NCBI GenBank assembly: GCA_031260685.1 | Contig: JAISLB010000056.1 | Coordinates: forward strand, 1-37,696 | Source of the DNA: Oscillospiraceae bacterium | GTDB taxonomy: Bacteria > Bacillota > Clostridia > Oscillospirales > Oscillospiraceae | DNA: 37,696 nt | Direction: 5' to 3' | Shown here: one piece after another, positions 9,649 to 17,983 of the stretch | Numbering within the stretch: the stretch's first letter is position 1 | Layout of the letters: the number at the start of each line of letters is the position of its first letter | Notes under the pieces: model-generated | The model's input: the letters and a program-made list of their open reading frames with translations, nothing else | The model's database searches: none | What the model was told of the DNA's origin: nothing | Program-made: the position numbers and the translations under genes

Positions 9649-10652
9649 TTGGATAACCTCACAAACTCGTTCAGGCGGTCGAGAGCGGCTCCGCTGTCGA
9701 GGATTCCGCGCGCAGTTTCTATCGCGTCTCCGATTGAAACTTCGGGTCTTGCGATGTGAATCGCCGCCCCGGAGTTTAGAAGTACCGCGTCGCGTTTGGC
9801 TCCCTTGTCCTTGCCGGATAGAACGCCGAGTGTGATTTGTGCGTTTTCTTGCGGCGTCCCGCCGACTAAGTCGCTTTTGTCGCAGCGTTTCATTCCGAAT
9901 TGCTCCGGGGTAAGCTCGTAGGAGGTGAATTTGCCGTCCCGGACTTCGCAAACGCTTGTGGCGGAGCTTGCGGAGATTTCGTCTAAGCCGTCCTGTCCGA
10001 AAACTACAAGCGCGCTTTTGACCCCGAGATTTGCGAGAACGTGAGCAAGCGGCTCGACTAAATCCTCCGAGTAAACCCCCAGAAGCTCCATATTGGCTCC
10101 GGCGGGGTTTACGAGAGGTCCGAGGATATTGAAAATCGTTCGAATCCCGAGTTCGCGCCGTACGGGAGCTACGTACTTCATAGCTATATGGTAGTTCTGC
10201 GCGAAAAGGAAACAGAGATTGATATTTTGGAGCAGCTCGAGGCTTTTCTCCGGCGGAATCGTTATATCCGCGCCGAGGGCTTCGAGAACGTCCGCCGCGC
10301 CTGATTTGCTTGAAGCCGCGCGGTTCCCGTGTTTCGCGACCGGGATTCCCGCTGCCGATATTATCATCGCGCTCGTAGTCGAGATATTGAACGAATTCGA
10401 CTTGTCGCCGCCTGTGCCAACGATTTCCAGTACGTCCATATTGTGCAGGAGCCGTATGCAGTGTTTGCGCATCCCTACCGCCGATGCCGTAATCTCGTCG
10501 ATAGTTTCGCCCTTGACGCTCATTGCCGCGAGGTACGCTGCCATTTGTATGTCGCTTGCCGAACCTGTCATAATCTCCGTCATAACGGTTTCAGCCATTT
10601 CCGGAGTTAGATCTTGCCGTGACGCGGCTCTTATGATTGCTTCCTTAATCAT
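9645..10652 (-). CDS. trpD: Anthranilate phosphoribosyltransferase
   Basis: EIVGTGGDKSNSFNISTTSA, KHGNRAASSKSGAADVLEALG. Start re-assigned to MIKEAIIRA (ATG 10652). Confidence 0.96.
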   Translation of the reverse strand: MIKEAIIRAASRQDLTPEMAETVMTEIMTGSASDIQMAAYLAAMSVKGETIDEITASAVGMRKHCIRLLHNMDVLEIVGTGGDKSNSFNISTTSAMIISAAGIPVAKHGNRAASSKSGAADVLEALGADITIPPEKSLELLQNINLCFLFAQNYHIAMKYVAPVRRELGIRTIFNILGPLVNPAGANMELLGVYSEDLVEPLAHVLANLGVKSALVVFGQDGLDEISASSATSVCEVRDGKFTSYELTPEQFGMKRCDKSDLVGGTPQENAQITLGVLSGKDKGAKRDAVLLNSGAAIHIARPEVSIGDAIETARGILDSGAALDRLNEFVRLSK

Positions 10653-10696
10653 TTCTGTGTTTCTCCTTATGTTAGGATTGTGTAATTTTTCGTATA

Positions 10697-11266
10697 TTAG
10701 CGGGCTTTGATAAAATTTTCCAGAATAGTGTTCCCGAGCGGGGTGAGTACGCTTTCCGGGTGGAATTGTACGCCGTACAGTTTGAAGTCCCTGTGGGCTA
10801 CTGCCATAATTTCGCCGTCCGGAGTGACCGCGGTAACTTTCAGCGATGCCGGAATAGTCTCCGGGATAGCCGCGAGAGAGTGATAACGCGCAACGGTGAT
10901 AACCTCCGGCAAACCCGCGAAAATCGCGCAGTCCGTATCTATCGACGCTTCGGACTGTTTGCCGTGCATAAGGCTTTTGGCGTAGCTGACGGTTGCTCCG
11001 TACACTTCGCAGATTGCCTGATGACCTAAGCAAACCCCGAGAATCGGTATCTTTCCCGCAAACTCGCGGATTACGTCTTCGCAAAGTCCCGCGTCCGACG
11101 GTTTCCCCGGTCCCGGCGAGATGATTATACGCTCCGGCTTGCGCTCCGCAATATCCGCAAGTGTGAATACGTCGTTGCGTACGACCTCTATGTCAGGCTC
11201 GATAGCTCCCGCCATTTGATAGAGATTATACGAAAAGCTGTCGTAGTTGTCGATAAGCAGAATCAT
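10697..11266 (-). CDS. trpG: Anthranilate synthase component II (glutamine amidotransferase)
   Basis: MILLIDNYDSFSYNLYQ, SPGPGKPSDAG, GVCLGHQAI, QFHPESVLTPLG; ATG 11266 overlaps the trpE stop. Confidence 0.97.
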   Translation of the reverse strand: MILLIDNYDSFSYNLYQMAGAIEPDIEVVRNDVFTLADIAERKPERIIISPGPGKPSDAGLCEDVIREFAGKIPILGVCLGHQAICEVYGATVSYAKSLMHGKQSEASIDTDCAIFAGLPEVITVARYHSLAAIPETIPASLKVTAVTPDGEIMAVAHRDFKLYGVQFHPESVLTPLGNTILENFIKAR

Positions 11267-12723
11267 AAGCGCACCTCCGACGCGGATTTTACCGCGTTTA
11301 CTACTGCCTGAGCTTTGTTTATGCACTCTTCGTATTCGTTTTCCGGTATGCTGTCGGCTACTATTCCCGCGCCGGAACGTACGAAAACTTTATCATTTTT
11401 CTTGAACGCGATTCGTATAGCGATACAGGTGTCCATATCACCGTTGAACGCGAGATAGCCGATAGCGCCGCCGTAGATACCGCGCCTGTTGCCCTCGAGT
11501 TCCCCGATTATCTCACAGGCGCGGATTTTCGGCGCGCCGGAGAGAGTACCCGCCGGAAGCAGCGCCGCTACAGCGTCCACCGCTCCGTAATCCGGGCGTA
11601 TTTCGCCGTTAACCGTGGAGCCGATGTGCATAACGTGCGAGAATTTTTCGATTGTCATATATTCCGCTACGTGAACCGAGCCGAATTTTGAGATTTTACC
11701 AATGTCGTTGCGCCCGAGGTCTACGAGCATATTGTGTTCCGCACGTTCTTTCGGGTCGGAGAGAAGTTCACGCTCCAGTTCCGCGTCAAGTTCGGGGGTT
11801 TTGCCGCGCGGTTTTGTACCTGCAAGCGGAAAGGTTGATACTATGCCGTTTTGCAGCTTGACGAGGGTTTCGGGAGCGGCGCCCGCGATTTCTATGTCGT
11901 CGCTCGAAAAGTAAAACATATAGGGCGAGGGATTGCTCCCGCGCAATATGCCGTAGGTTTCGAAGAGACTTCCGTCGGCTTCCGCCGTAAGACTATTTGA
12001 GAGTACGACCTGAAAAATATCGCCCTCGCGGATGTAGTGTTTGGCTTTCTCGACCATTTCGCAGTAGCGCGCTTTGTCGAAAAGCGGCGTGAATTCTGTT
12101 TTCAGCGCGAGCTTCTTCGGTTCTATCGCTTTGCCGCTTTCGAGAACCCGCCGTAAGCTTTCGAGTTCTGATACCGCGCGGTTGTAGTTTTCGCTTAGCG
12201 CGTCTGTACGGACATTTGTGATTAGGTATATCACATTTTCCAAAAAGTCAAAGGCGATAACCTTGTCAAACAGCATTAGGTCAATATCTTTGAAACCCTC
12301 GAGGTCGGTTCCTCCGAGGTTCAGCTGAGGTTCGGCGTATCTTATGTAGTCGTAGGAGAAGTAACCGACTAAGCCCCCCGTAAAGGGCGGCAAGCCGTCA
12401 ACGCGTGGTGAACGGTTATCCGCGAGAATCGCGCGTATCTGCTCCGAGGGGTCGTCTGAACGGAGAGTTATTGACGCTGCGCTTTTGATTTTGACTTCGC
12501 CGTTTTTCGCGGTGAATTCCAGCCCCGGGTCGTAACCGAGAAAAGTGTAACGCCCGTGGCGGCTTGAATTCTCCGCGCTGTCGAGGATAAAGCACTGGCG
12601 CGAGAGGTTTTTGAGCTTGAGAAAAACCTCCTGCGGGGTTGCGGAACCGATAGGAAGCGTTAGGGAGACCGGCACTAAGCCGTAACCTTCCGCAAGCTTC
12701 GCGGTTTGCTCAAATGTTTGCAT
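11263..12723 (-). CDS. trpE: Anthranilate synthase component I
   Basis: MQTFEQTAKL start at 12723; chorismate-binding motifs GDIFQVVLSNSL, GTKPRGKTPELD, AGTLSGAPKIRACEII, RSGAGIVADSIPENEY. Confidence 0.97.
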   Translation of the reverse strand: MQTFEQTAKLAEGYGLVPVSLTLPIGSATPQEVFLKLKNLSRQCFILDSAENSSRHGRYTFLGYDPGLEFTAKNGEVKIKSAASITLRSDDPSEQIRAILADNRSPRVDGLPPFTGGLVGYFSYDYIRYAEPQLNLGGTDLEGFKDIDLMLFDKVIAFDFLENVIYLITNVRTDALSENYNRAVSELESLRRVLESGKAIEPKKLALKTEFTPLFDKARYCEMVEKAKHYIREGDIFQVVLSNSLTAEADGSLFETYGILRGSNPSPYMFYFSSDDIEIAGAAPETLVKLQNGIVSTFPLAGTKPRGKTPELDAELERELLSDPKERAEHNMLVDLGRNDIGKISKFGSVHVAEYMTIEKFSHVMHIGSTVNGEIRPDYGAVDAVAALLPAGTLSGAPKIRACEIIGELEGNRRGIYGGAIGYLAFNGDMDTCIAIRIAFKKNDKVFVRSGAGIVADSIPENEYEECINKAQAVVNAVKSASEVRL

Positions 12724-12749
12724 ATAGCACTCCTTTTCTTCGGAGCAAA

Positions 12750-12786
12750 TAAAAATCGCCCCGACAAAATACATTGTCAAGGACGA
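12750..12786 (-). terminator. T-box intrinsic terminator
   Basis: TCGTCCTTGACAA / TTGTCGGGGCGA stem (one bulge, G-U pairs) followed by TTTTTATTT; its 5' strand CCTTG can alternatively pair with CAAGG of the T-box sequence. Confidence 0.85.
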
Positions 12787-12793
12787 ACGGATC

Positions 12794-12868
12794 CAGATAA
12801 CAAGTATCAGATATCAGATATCAGATAGTTTCGTATCTTCCAACTGTTATTTGATATTTGCTCACTGC
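12794..12868. repeat. Heptad-repeat element R2 inside the T-box antiterminator loop
   Basis: CAGATAA CAAGTAT CAGATAT CAGATAT CAGATAG on the + strand, inverted arm ctgttatttgatatttgctcactgc (RC gcagtgagCAAATATCAAATAACAG). Confidence 0.8.
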
Positions 12869-13063
12869 AAACTATAGTTCGCGGTGCCACCTTGATTCGG
12901 GGTTTACACTAACCCCGCACTTTTTGGCACGCTCCGCGCGCGCCTGATAACCTCCGCGGTTCCATTGTAACGTAGCTGATACCGCCGGTTCTCAGCAATC
13001 CCGGTTCTCTGTAAGTGCAGCCGCACGTTTTTACTTCCGCATCATCGGTCTATATTGTCAACC

Positions 13064-13092
13064 ATTATAGCACAGCCGTTTTGCTTTGTCAA
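13064..13092 (-). promoter_or_regulatory. trp operon promoter
   Basis: Minus strand TTGACA (13087-13092)-N17-TATAAT (13064-13069), immediately upstream of the T-box leader. Confidence 0.85.
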
Positions 13093-13104
13093 GAGGGTAA
13101 TTTT

Positions 13105-13222
13105 GCAGTGGTCAGTGGTCAGTGGTCAGTGAACAGCAGAGACGAGAGGACGGAGGTTGAGTCCAAACCCCCCGTCTACGCAGCTGACCACTAACCACTG
13201 TTCACTGACCACTGCTAACAGC
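13105..13222. repeat. Heptad-repeat palindromic element R3
   Basis: Left arm GCAGTGG TCAGTGG TCAGTGG TCAGTGA ACAGCAG; core gagacgagaggacggaggttgagtccaaaccccccgtc; right arm CTGACCA CTAACCA CTGTTCA CTGACCA CTGCTAA. Confidence 0.88.
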
Positions 13223-13282
13223 GAAGCACTTCAAATTAACTCGCTTTTGGGTTTGTTCATAAAATGTTTACAATTCACCCTC

Positions 13283-13311
13283 TTGACAAACAATATTATA
13301 CAGTTTATAAT
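13283..13311 (+). promoter_or_regulatory. Sigma-A type promoter of the PadR operon
   Basis: TTGACA (13283-13288)-N17-TATAAT (13306-13311). Confidence 0.82.
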
Positions 13312-13353
13312 ATAGCCATAAACAACAATATTGACGAAAGGAAGTGACTCTCT

Positions 13354-13731
13354 ATGGCTTTTCACGCGCAGCTGCTTGATGCTTGCGTGCTGGCTAATAT
13401 CGCTAAGTCGGACGCTTACGGCTATACGCTTACGCAAAACCTCAAGGACGTCGTTAACGTTTCGGAATCTACGCTGTACCCCGTGCTTAGACGTTTACAG
13501 TCGGACGCTATGCTCACCTATTACGACCAACCTTATCAGGGGAGGAACCGCCGCTACTACTCAATTACGGAGAGCGGCAGGCAGCAACTCAAAGAATTCT
13601 CGCAGCAATGGATAATTTTCCGCGATAAGGTTAACGAACTTCTGGACCCGTTCTATCAATTGCCGGCTTCCGGCTCACAAGCTATCGCTTTGAAAGGAGA
13701 TGATTCAAATGTCCAAATCGCAGTTTCTTGA
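13354..13731 (+). CDS. PadR-family transcriptional regulator
   Basis: 125 aa; LDACVLANIAKSDAYGYTLTQNL...VSESTLYPVLRRLQSDAMLTYY...GRNRRYYSITESGRQQL. Confidence 0.93.
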   Translation: MAFHAQLLDACVLANIAKSDAYGYTLTQNLKDVVNVSESTLYPVLRRLQSDAMLTYYDQPYQGRNRRYYSITESGRQQLKEFSQQWIIFRDKVNELLDPFYQLPASGSQAIALKGDDSNVQIAVS

Positions 13732-14389
13732 GGAATTGGCACATCGGCTGCGTCACTTACCGGAGAATGAGCGCGGGGAGGCTGTGCGCTATTACGATGA
13801 GTATATCTCGGATAAAATCGACGAGTCCGCGGACCGCGCAGACATTGCTCCCGCTGAACTCGGTACCCCCGCGGAGCTTGCGGCACAGATTATCGCGGTA
13901 TGGGCGGAGCAAGCCGAGCCGCAAACTCGGACAGCCGAAAACAGATATACCCGCGATAACACCGAGCGGACGCAAAGTACAACAGCTTACTACGAAGCAA
14001 GCGGCGAACAGCGCAAAGATTCCGGCAAACGCTCCGGGTTTAGGACTTTTTGGATTGTTGTTCTCGCGGTCTTTGCTTCTCCGATTGCGCTTCCGATTGG
14101 TATCGCGCTTATTGCCGTTGCGATTGCGCTTTTTGTCTCGCTTATAGCGGTTGTAATCTCGGTAGCGGCGGGGGGCGTAGCGGCTATAATCGGCGGAATA
14201 GTGACCTTAATCGCGGGATTCGCGCTTATCGGCACCAGTTTTGCCACAACGATATATCTTATCGGTATGAGCTTAGCGGCGGTCGGATTGGGGCTGATAC
14301 TCGTAAAGTGCGTTACGCTCATCGCTAAGCACGGGGTCGGAGGACTCATCAGTATGCTGACAAACGCCATTAGGAGGTACAAGAAATGA
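13709..14389 (+). CDS. DUF1700-like (HAAS domain) membrane protein
   Basis: MSKSQFLEELAHRLRHLPENERGEAVRYYDEYISDKIDES followed by TM helices; overlaps the PadR gene; typical PadR-DUF1700-DUF4097 order. Confidence 0.82.
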   Translation: MSKSQFLEELAHRLRHLPENERGEAVRYYDEYISDKIDESADRADIAPAELGTPAELAAQIIAVWAEQAEPQTRTAENRYTRDNTERTQSTTAYYEASGEQRKDSGKRSGFRTFWIVVLAVFASPIALPIGIALIAVAIALFVSLIAVVISVAAGGVAAIIGGIVTLIAGFALIGTSFATTIYLIGMSLAAVGLGLILVKCVTLIAKHGVGGLISMLTNAIRRYKK

Positions 14390-15306
14390 AAAACAACAGA
14401 ATTTGGCTTATTGCCTTAGGACTAATCCTCGTCGGCGGAATACTCGGCGTCGTAGGTTACGCCAGCGGAGCTTCAACGGGAGTTCGCTGGGATAGAGGCG
14501 GAATCCGCGCGATAGGCGGCAGGAACGATTTGCTCGAAATGTCCGATACTTATGATACTGTTTCGAGCATTACAATAGACCACGACGTGGGAAACGTTAC
14601 GCTCGAACCCTCGTATGACGGGAGCTTCGGATATAGTCTGCAATACAACGATGATATTGAGCCAATTGTTGACTACTCTGACGGAAAACTGAGGATAGTT
14701 ACGAAAGCGCCTAATTATAACGGCTGGGGCTCTTTCGGCTTTAACATCGGACCTTTCAGCGGGGAATACGAAAATAACCTTACCGTCTACTATCCGGAGG
14801 GCGCGGAGTTTTACTTTGGCGATATACAGTGCGCTTTGGGACAAATCTCTATCGACGGAGCGGACTTCGAACGTTTGACCGCGGAAGCCGATATGGGGCA
14901 AATCACCGTCAAGAACGTAAACTCCGGCAAAACTGTTGTTATCGCGCATATGGGTAAGGTTGAACTATACGGAGTTACCGCGGGCGCTGCCGATATTACA
15001 GCGAATATGGGCGCTGTGGAGTGCCGCGATGTCAGTCTCTCGGGTAATTCAAGCATTGAGCTTAGTATGGGCGCGCTGAATTACCGCGGGACTGTCAGCG
15101 GTGAGCTTAACGTAGAGGCTAATATGGGAGCCGTCGAACTGCGGCTCGAGGACGGACTCGACAACTACGACTTTGACTTAGACTGCGATATGGGCAGCGT
15201 ATACTTCGGCGGACGCGAAATGGGCGGCGACTACACCTCGCGCAGCAGCGCCGCAAACCTGATAAAAGTAAAATCCAATATGGGAGCGATTAAGGTCAGT
15301 GAATAG
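14386..15306 (+). CDS. DUF4097-like beta-strand repeat membrane-anchored protein
   Basis: 306 aa; N-terminal TM anchor, then repeated MG-hydrophobic units (DMGQITV, HMGKVEL, NMGAVEC, SMGALNY, NMGAVEL, DMGSVYF, NMGAIKV). Confidence 0.82.
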   Translation: MKNNRIWLIALGLILVGGILGVVGYASGASTGVRWDRGGIRAIGGRNDLLEMSDTYDTVSSITIDHDVGNVTLEPSYDGSFGYSLQYNDDIEPIVDYSDGKLRIVTKAPNYNGWGSFGFNIGPFSGEYENNLTVYYPEGAEFYFGDIQCALGQISIDGADFERLTAEADMGQITVKNVNSGKTVVIAHMGKVELYGVTAGAADITANMGAVECRDVSLSGNSSIELSMGALNYRGTVSGELNVEANMGAVELRLEDGLDNYDFDLDCDMGSVYFGGREMGGDYTSRSSAANLIKVKSNMGAIKVSE

Positions 15307-15489
15307 TGAATAGTGAATAGTGAATAGTGAATAGTGAATAGTGAATAGTGAATAGTGAATAGTGAACAGTGAACAGTGAACAGTGAACAGTGGTCAGATA
15401 ACAGAGACGGGGGTTAGGACGTAGCCTCCGTTACTGTTCACTGTTCACTGACCACTGACCACTGACCACTGAACCACTGACCACTACAA
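15298..15489. repeat. Heptad-repeat palindromic element R4
   Basis: (AGTGAAT)x9 (AGTGAAC)x4 AGTGGTC AGATAAC, core agagacgggggttaggacgtagcctccgtt, then (ACTGTTC)x2 (ACTGACC)x3 ACTGAACC ACTGACC. The stop codon of the upstream CDS lies in the first unit. Confidence 0.95.
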
Positions 15490-15498
15490 AATCAGGTA

Positions 15499-15525
15499 TA
15501 AAGTTTTTCGGATTTCTTACGATAA
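15499..15525 (+). promoter_or_regulatory. Sigma-28 (FliA/SigD) type flagellar promoter upstream of fliD
   Basis: TAAAGTTT-N11-TACGATAA vs consensus TAAAGTTT-N11-GCCGATAA (14/16 positions). Confidence 0.75.
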
Positions 15526-15616
15526 ACATAGTAGGCGGGAAGTCCGGGGAATTATTTGGGAGCTTGCTGAACCGGGTACGCCTTCGCAGCTCACACAATG
15601 TACAGCTGACCGGTTT

Positions 15617-15691
15617 GCAAATGTCAAATATTATTAGTCGGAAGCACGGTTTGCCGCTATTTGTTATCTGTTATTTGCTGACTGTTATTTG
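15617..15691. repeat. Heptad-like inverted element R11 in the fliD leader
   Basis: Left GCAAATG TCAAATA TTATTAG; right TATTTGT TATCTGT TATTTGC TGACTGT TATTTGG around core tcggaagcacggtttgccgc; same word class as R2. Confidence 0.6.
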
Positions 15692-15710
15692 GATATGAGA
15701 GGTAATTATT

Positions 15711-17891
15711 ATGGCTGTAACACCTTTACGATTTACCGGTATGGCCTCCGGGCTTGATACCGATGCTGTTATCAAGAGTATGATGCAGGTTCAGCAATTG
15801 AAGCTGGACCGTCAAATTCGCGCTAAGACTAGCTTAGAGTGGAAGCAGACCGCTAATAACGATGTTTCGGCGCAGCTGAAAACTTTCCGCGAGACGTTTA
15901 TGTCTACATTGAGCGAAAAGAATATTTTCAGCTCGGCTACGTTTAATGTTTTTGATGTAAAAATGGGCGAGACAAACGCCGCCGCGGTGACCGTCATAGG
16001 TTCCTCGGAGGCTCAATCCGGTAACTTTACGATTGATAAGATTACGCAGCTGGCTAAGGGCGCTTCGGTTTCGAGTAAACGCGATACCGCGGTACAGTCT
16101 ACCGTTACCGATACCTATAAAGACGCGGAGGGCAACGCGGTTTCCGACACCTACAAGGTTTGGGGAAGCTCTGACGGAACCGTACTCTACGAAGATAAGA
16201 ACGGCGAAATTTTCTCGCGAAGCAAGAAATCCGGCACTCCGGCTGATGGAACCTCACAGTATGAATATAAAAAAGCATATACGAAAGTCACTCCCGAGGG
16301 CAATGACTGGTACGCTCTTGCGGATAACGGCACAACGGTTGACCTGACAAAAGGCGTGTTTACCAAAAACGGTGACGGTAATTTCAACGTTAAGAACTCG
16401 TGGAACTATAATAACTCCGCTACCGGCTATAAGCTTGACAGCGCGTTGAATCGTCTCAGCACGCCGGAGGGTAAAACTCTTTCGTGGGTTGAGGACGCGC
16501 TTGACGGAACCGGCGCGGGAGCTTGGCTCGATTCCGACAGTAAGGTTATGTACCGTCAAGCCAGTGACGGTTCGCTCGGCAAACTTTCATACACCGAATC
16601 TAACGGTAAGCGCACCTCAACATTGACGGAGCTGATTCCGCAAACCGCGGGACCGCTCACTAAGGCGACTCATCTCGAAAGCAAAGAGCAGGGCGTTTCC
16701 ACGGGCAACGGCTTAGCGGGTAAAGACGGTTCCGCGCTTTCCACTAAAATGCAGGATTTGCAGTTCGCGAAAAGTCTGCAGTTTGATAAGAGCGGAAACT
16801 TCTCGTTTTCTATCAATAATAAGAGCTTTACGTTTAGTAAGAACGATACTTTGGCTACGGTTATCAACACCGTTAACGCGGATATTACGGCAAATGTCAA
16901 GATGTCCTATTCTTCCGCTACCGACGGGTTTTCGATTGAGTCTAAGCTTTCCGGTACTTCCTCCACGCTGAAAATCGCGAACATCTCGGGGAACTTTTTC
17001 GGGGTAAACGGAGCCAGCGGGCTTGACATCAACAAATCCGAAGCAGGTCAGAACGCTATATTTACGCTGAACGGCAAAGAAGTTACGCGTGACAGCAATA
17101 ACTTCACAATCGACGGCATACGCTATGGGCTGAACGCCGTAACGGTTGATCCGAGTGACCCGTCTAAGGACACCGCGATAAAATTCACGCTAAACCGCAA
17201 TGTTCAGCCCGCGGTTGATAAGATTCGGGATTTTGTAGACGGCTACAACGAGCTTGTGTCGAAACTTACGACGTTGATAACTGAAACGAAAACTCAGGAC
17301 GAACGCAAGTACACGCCTCTTACTGACGAAGAAAAAACCGGAATGACCGAAGAGCAAATCAAAATGTGGGAAGATACAGCGAAGAAAGGGATTCTTCACA
17401 ATGACAGCGGGATTCAGAATCTGCTGGGTTCGCTTCGTTCGGCGTTGTTTGACAAAGTATCCGCGGTGGGACTTTCTCCCGCTGATATCGGGCTTAGTAC
17501 GTACGCTCTTGACTATACAAAAGGCGGGCAAATCGAGCTGAACGAGACTAAACTGCGCGAAGCTCTCGAGAATCGTCCTAACGATGTCGCGAAAATATTT
17601 ACTGATACTCCTACCTCCGAGAGCGGAACCGCGAAGTATCAGGAAACCGGCTTACTGACGCGAATGATGGACTCGTTTTCGAGTTATAACGTTGGTCCGA
17701 ACACCACGCTGAAAGGCTCAATACAAATGCAGCTCACGACTATGACGACAAAACTGATTGATATGCAGAATAAATTCGCCGATATGGAAGAGAAGTACTA
17801 CAAGAAGTTCGCGGCATTGGAATCGGCAATCTCGAAAATTCAAGCTCAGGGCGAATCTTTTGCGTCGATGACGGGAATGTCGGCGTCTTAA
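15711..17891 (+). CDS. fliD: Flagellar hook-associated protein 2 (filament cap) FliD
   Basis: 726 aa; N-term LRFTGMASGLDTDAVIKSMMQVQQLKLDR, C-term DMQNKFADMEEKYYKKFAALESAISKIQAQ; large central insertion. Confidence 0.95.
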   Translation: MAVTPLRFTGMASGLDTDAVIKSMMQVQQLKLDRQIRAKTSLEWKQTANNDVSAQLKTFRETFMSTLSEKNIFSSATFNVFDVKMGETNAAAVTVIGSSEAQSGNFTIDKITQLAKGASVSSKRDTAVQSTVTDTYKDAEGNAVSDTYKVWGSSDGTVLYEDKNGEIFSRSKKSGTPADGTSQYEYKKAYTKVTPEGNDWYALADNGTTVDLTKGVFTKNGDGNFNVKNSWNYNNSATGYKLDSALNRLSTPEGKTLSWVEDALDGTGAGAWLDSDSKVMYRQASDGSLGKLSYTESNGKRTSTLTELIPQTAGPLTKATHLESKEQGVSTGNGLAGKDGSALSTKMQDLQFAKSLQFDKSGNFSFSINNKSFTFSKNDTLATVINTVNADITANVKMSYSSATDGFSIESKLSGTSSTLKIANISGNFFGVNGASGLDINKSEAGQNAIFTLNGKEVTRDSNNFTIDGIRYGLNAVTVDPSDPSKDTAIKFTLNRNVQPAVDKIRDFVDGYNELVSKLTTLITETKTQDERKYTPLTDEEKTGMTEEQIKMWEDTAKKGILHNDSGIQNLLGSLRSALFDKVSAVGLSPADIGLSTYALDYTKGGQIELNETKLREALENRPNDVAKIFTDTPTSESGTAKYQETGLLTRMMDSFSSYNVGPNTTLKGSIQMQLTTMTTKLIDMQNKFADMEEKYYKKFAALESAISKIQAQGESFASMTGMSAS

Positions 17892-17983
17892 CAGCTGACA
17901 GACTGCGGAGACCGTCTGTGCGGTTGCAGCCGTAACAATTGTCATACTTAACAGCTATAATATGTAACAGAGAGGGAACGAAT

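Larger units (their letters stand above)
12750..13058 (-). ncRNA. T-box leader (tRNA-sensing riboswitch) controlling the trp operon
   Basis: Minus strand: T-box CAAGGTGGCACCGCG (12880-12894), Stem III hairpin CGGGGTTagtgtAAACCCCG just upstream, Stem I element AGAGAACCGGGATTGCTGAGAACCGG, putative UGG specifier at 12962-12964, terminator TCGTCCTTGACAA-TGTATT-TTGTCGGGGCGA-TTTTT (12751-12786) preceding trpE. Confidence 0.92.

Noticed and set aside
8899-9951. N-terminally extended TrpC (350 aa) and TrpD (479 aa) in the ORF track
   Set aside because: Extensions are Arg-rich and overlap the neighbouring trp gene; canonical starts with overlapping stop/start or SD exist (9648, 10652).
15298-15489. 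CRISPR array
   Set aside because: Units are 7 bp contiguous tandem words with no spacers and no cas genes; not CRISPR.
15526-15710. c-di-GMP (GEMM) riboswitch in the fliD leader
   Set aside because: The conserved GEMM sequence blocks are not visible; kept only as an unassigned structured leader.
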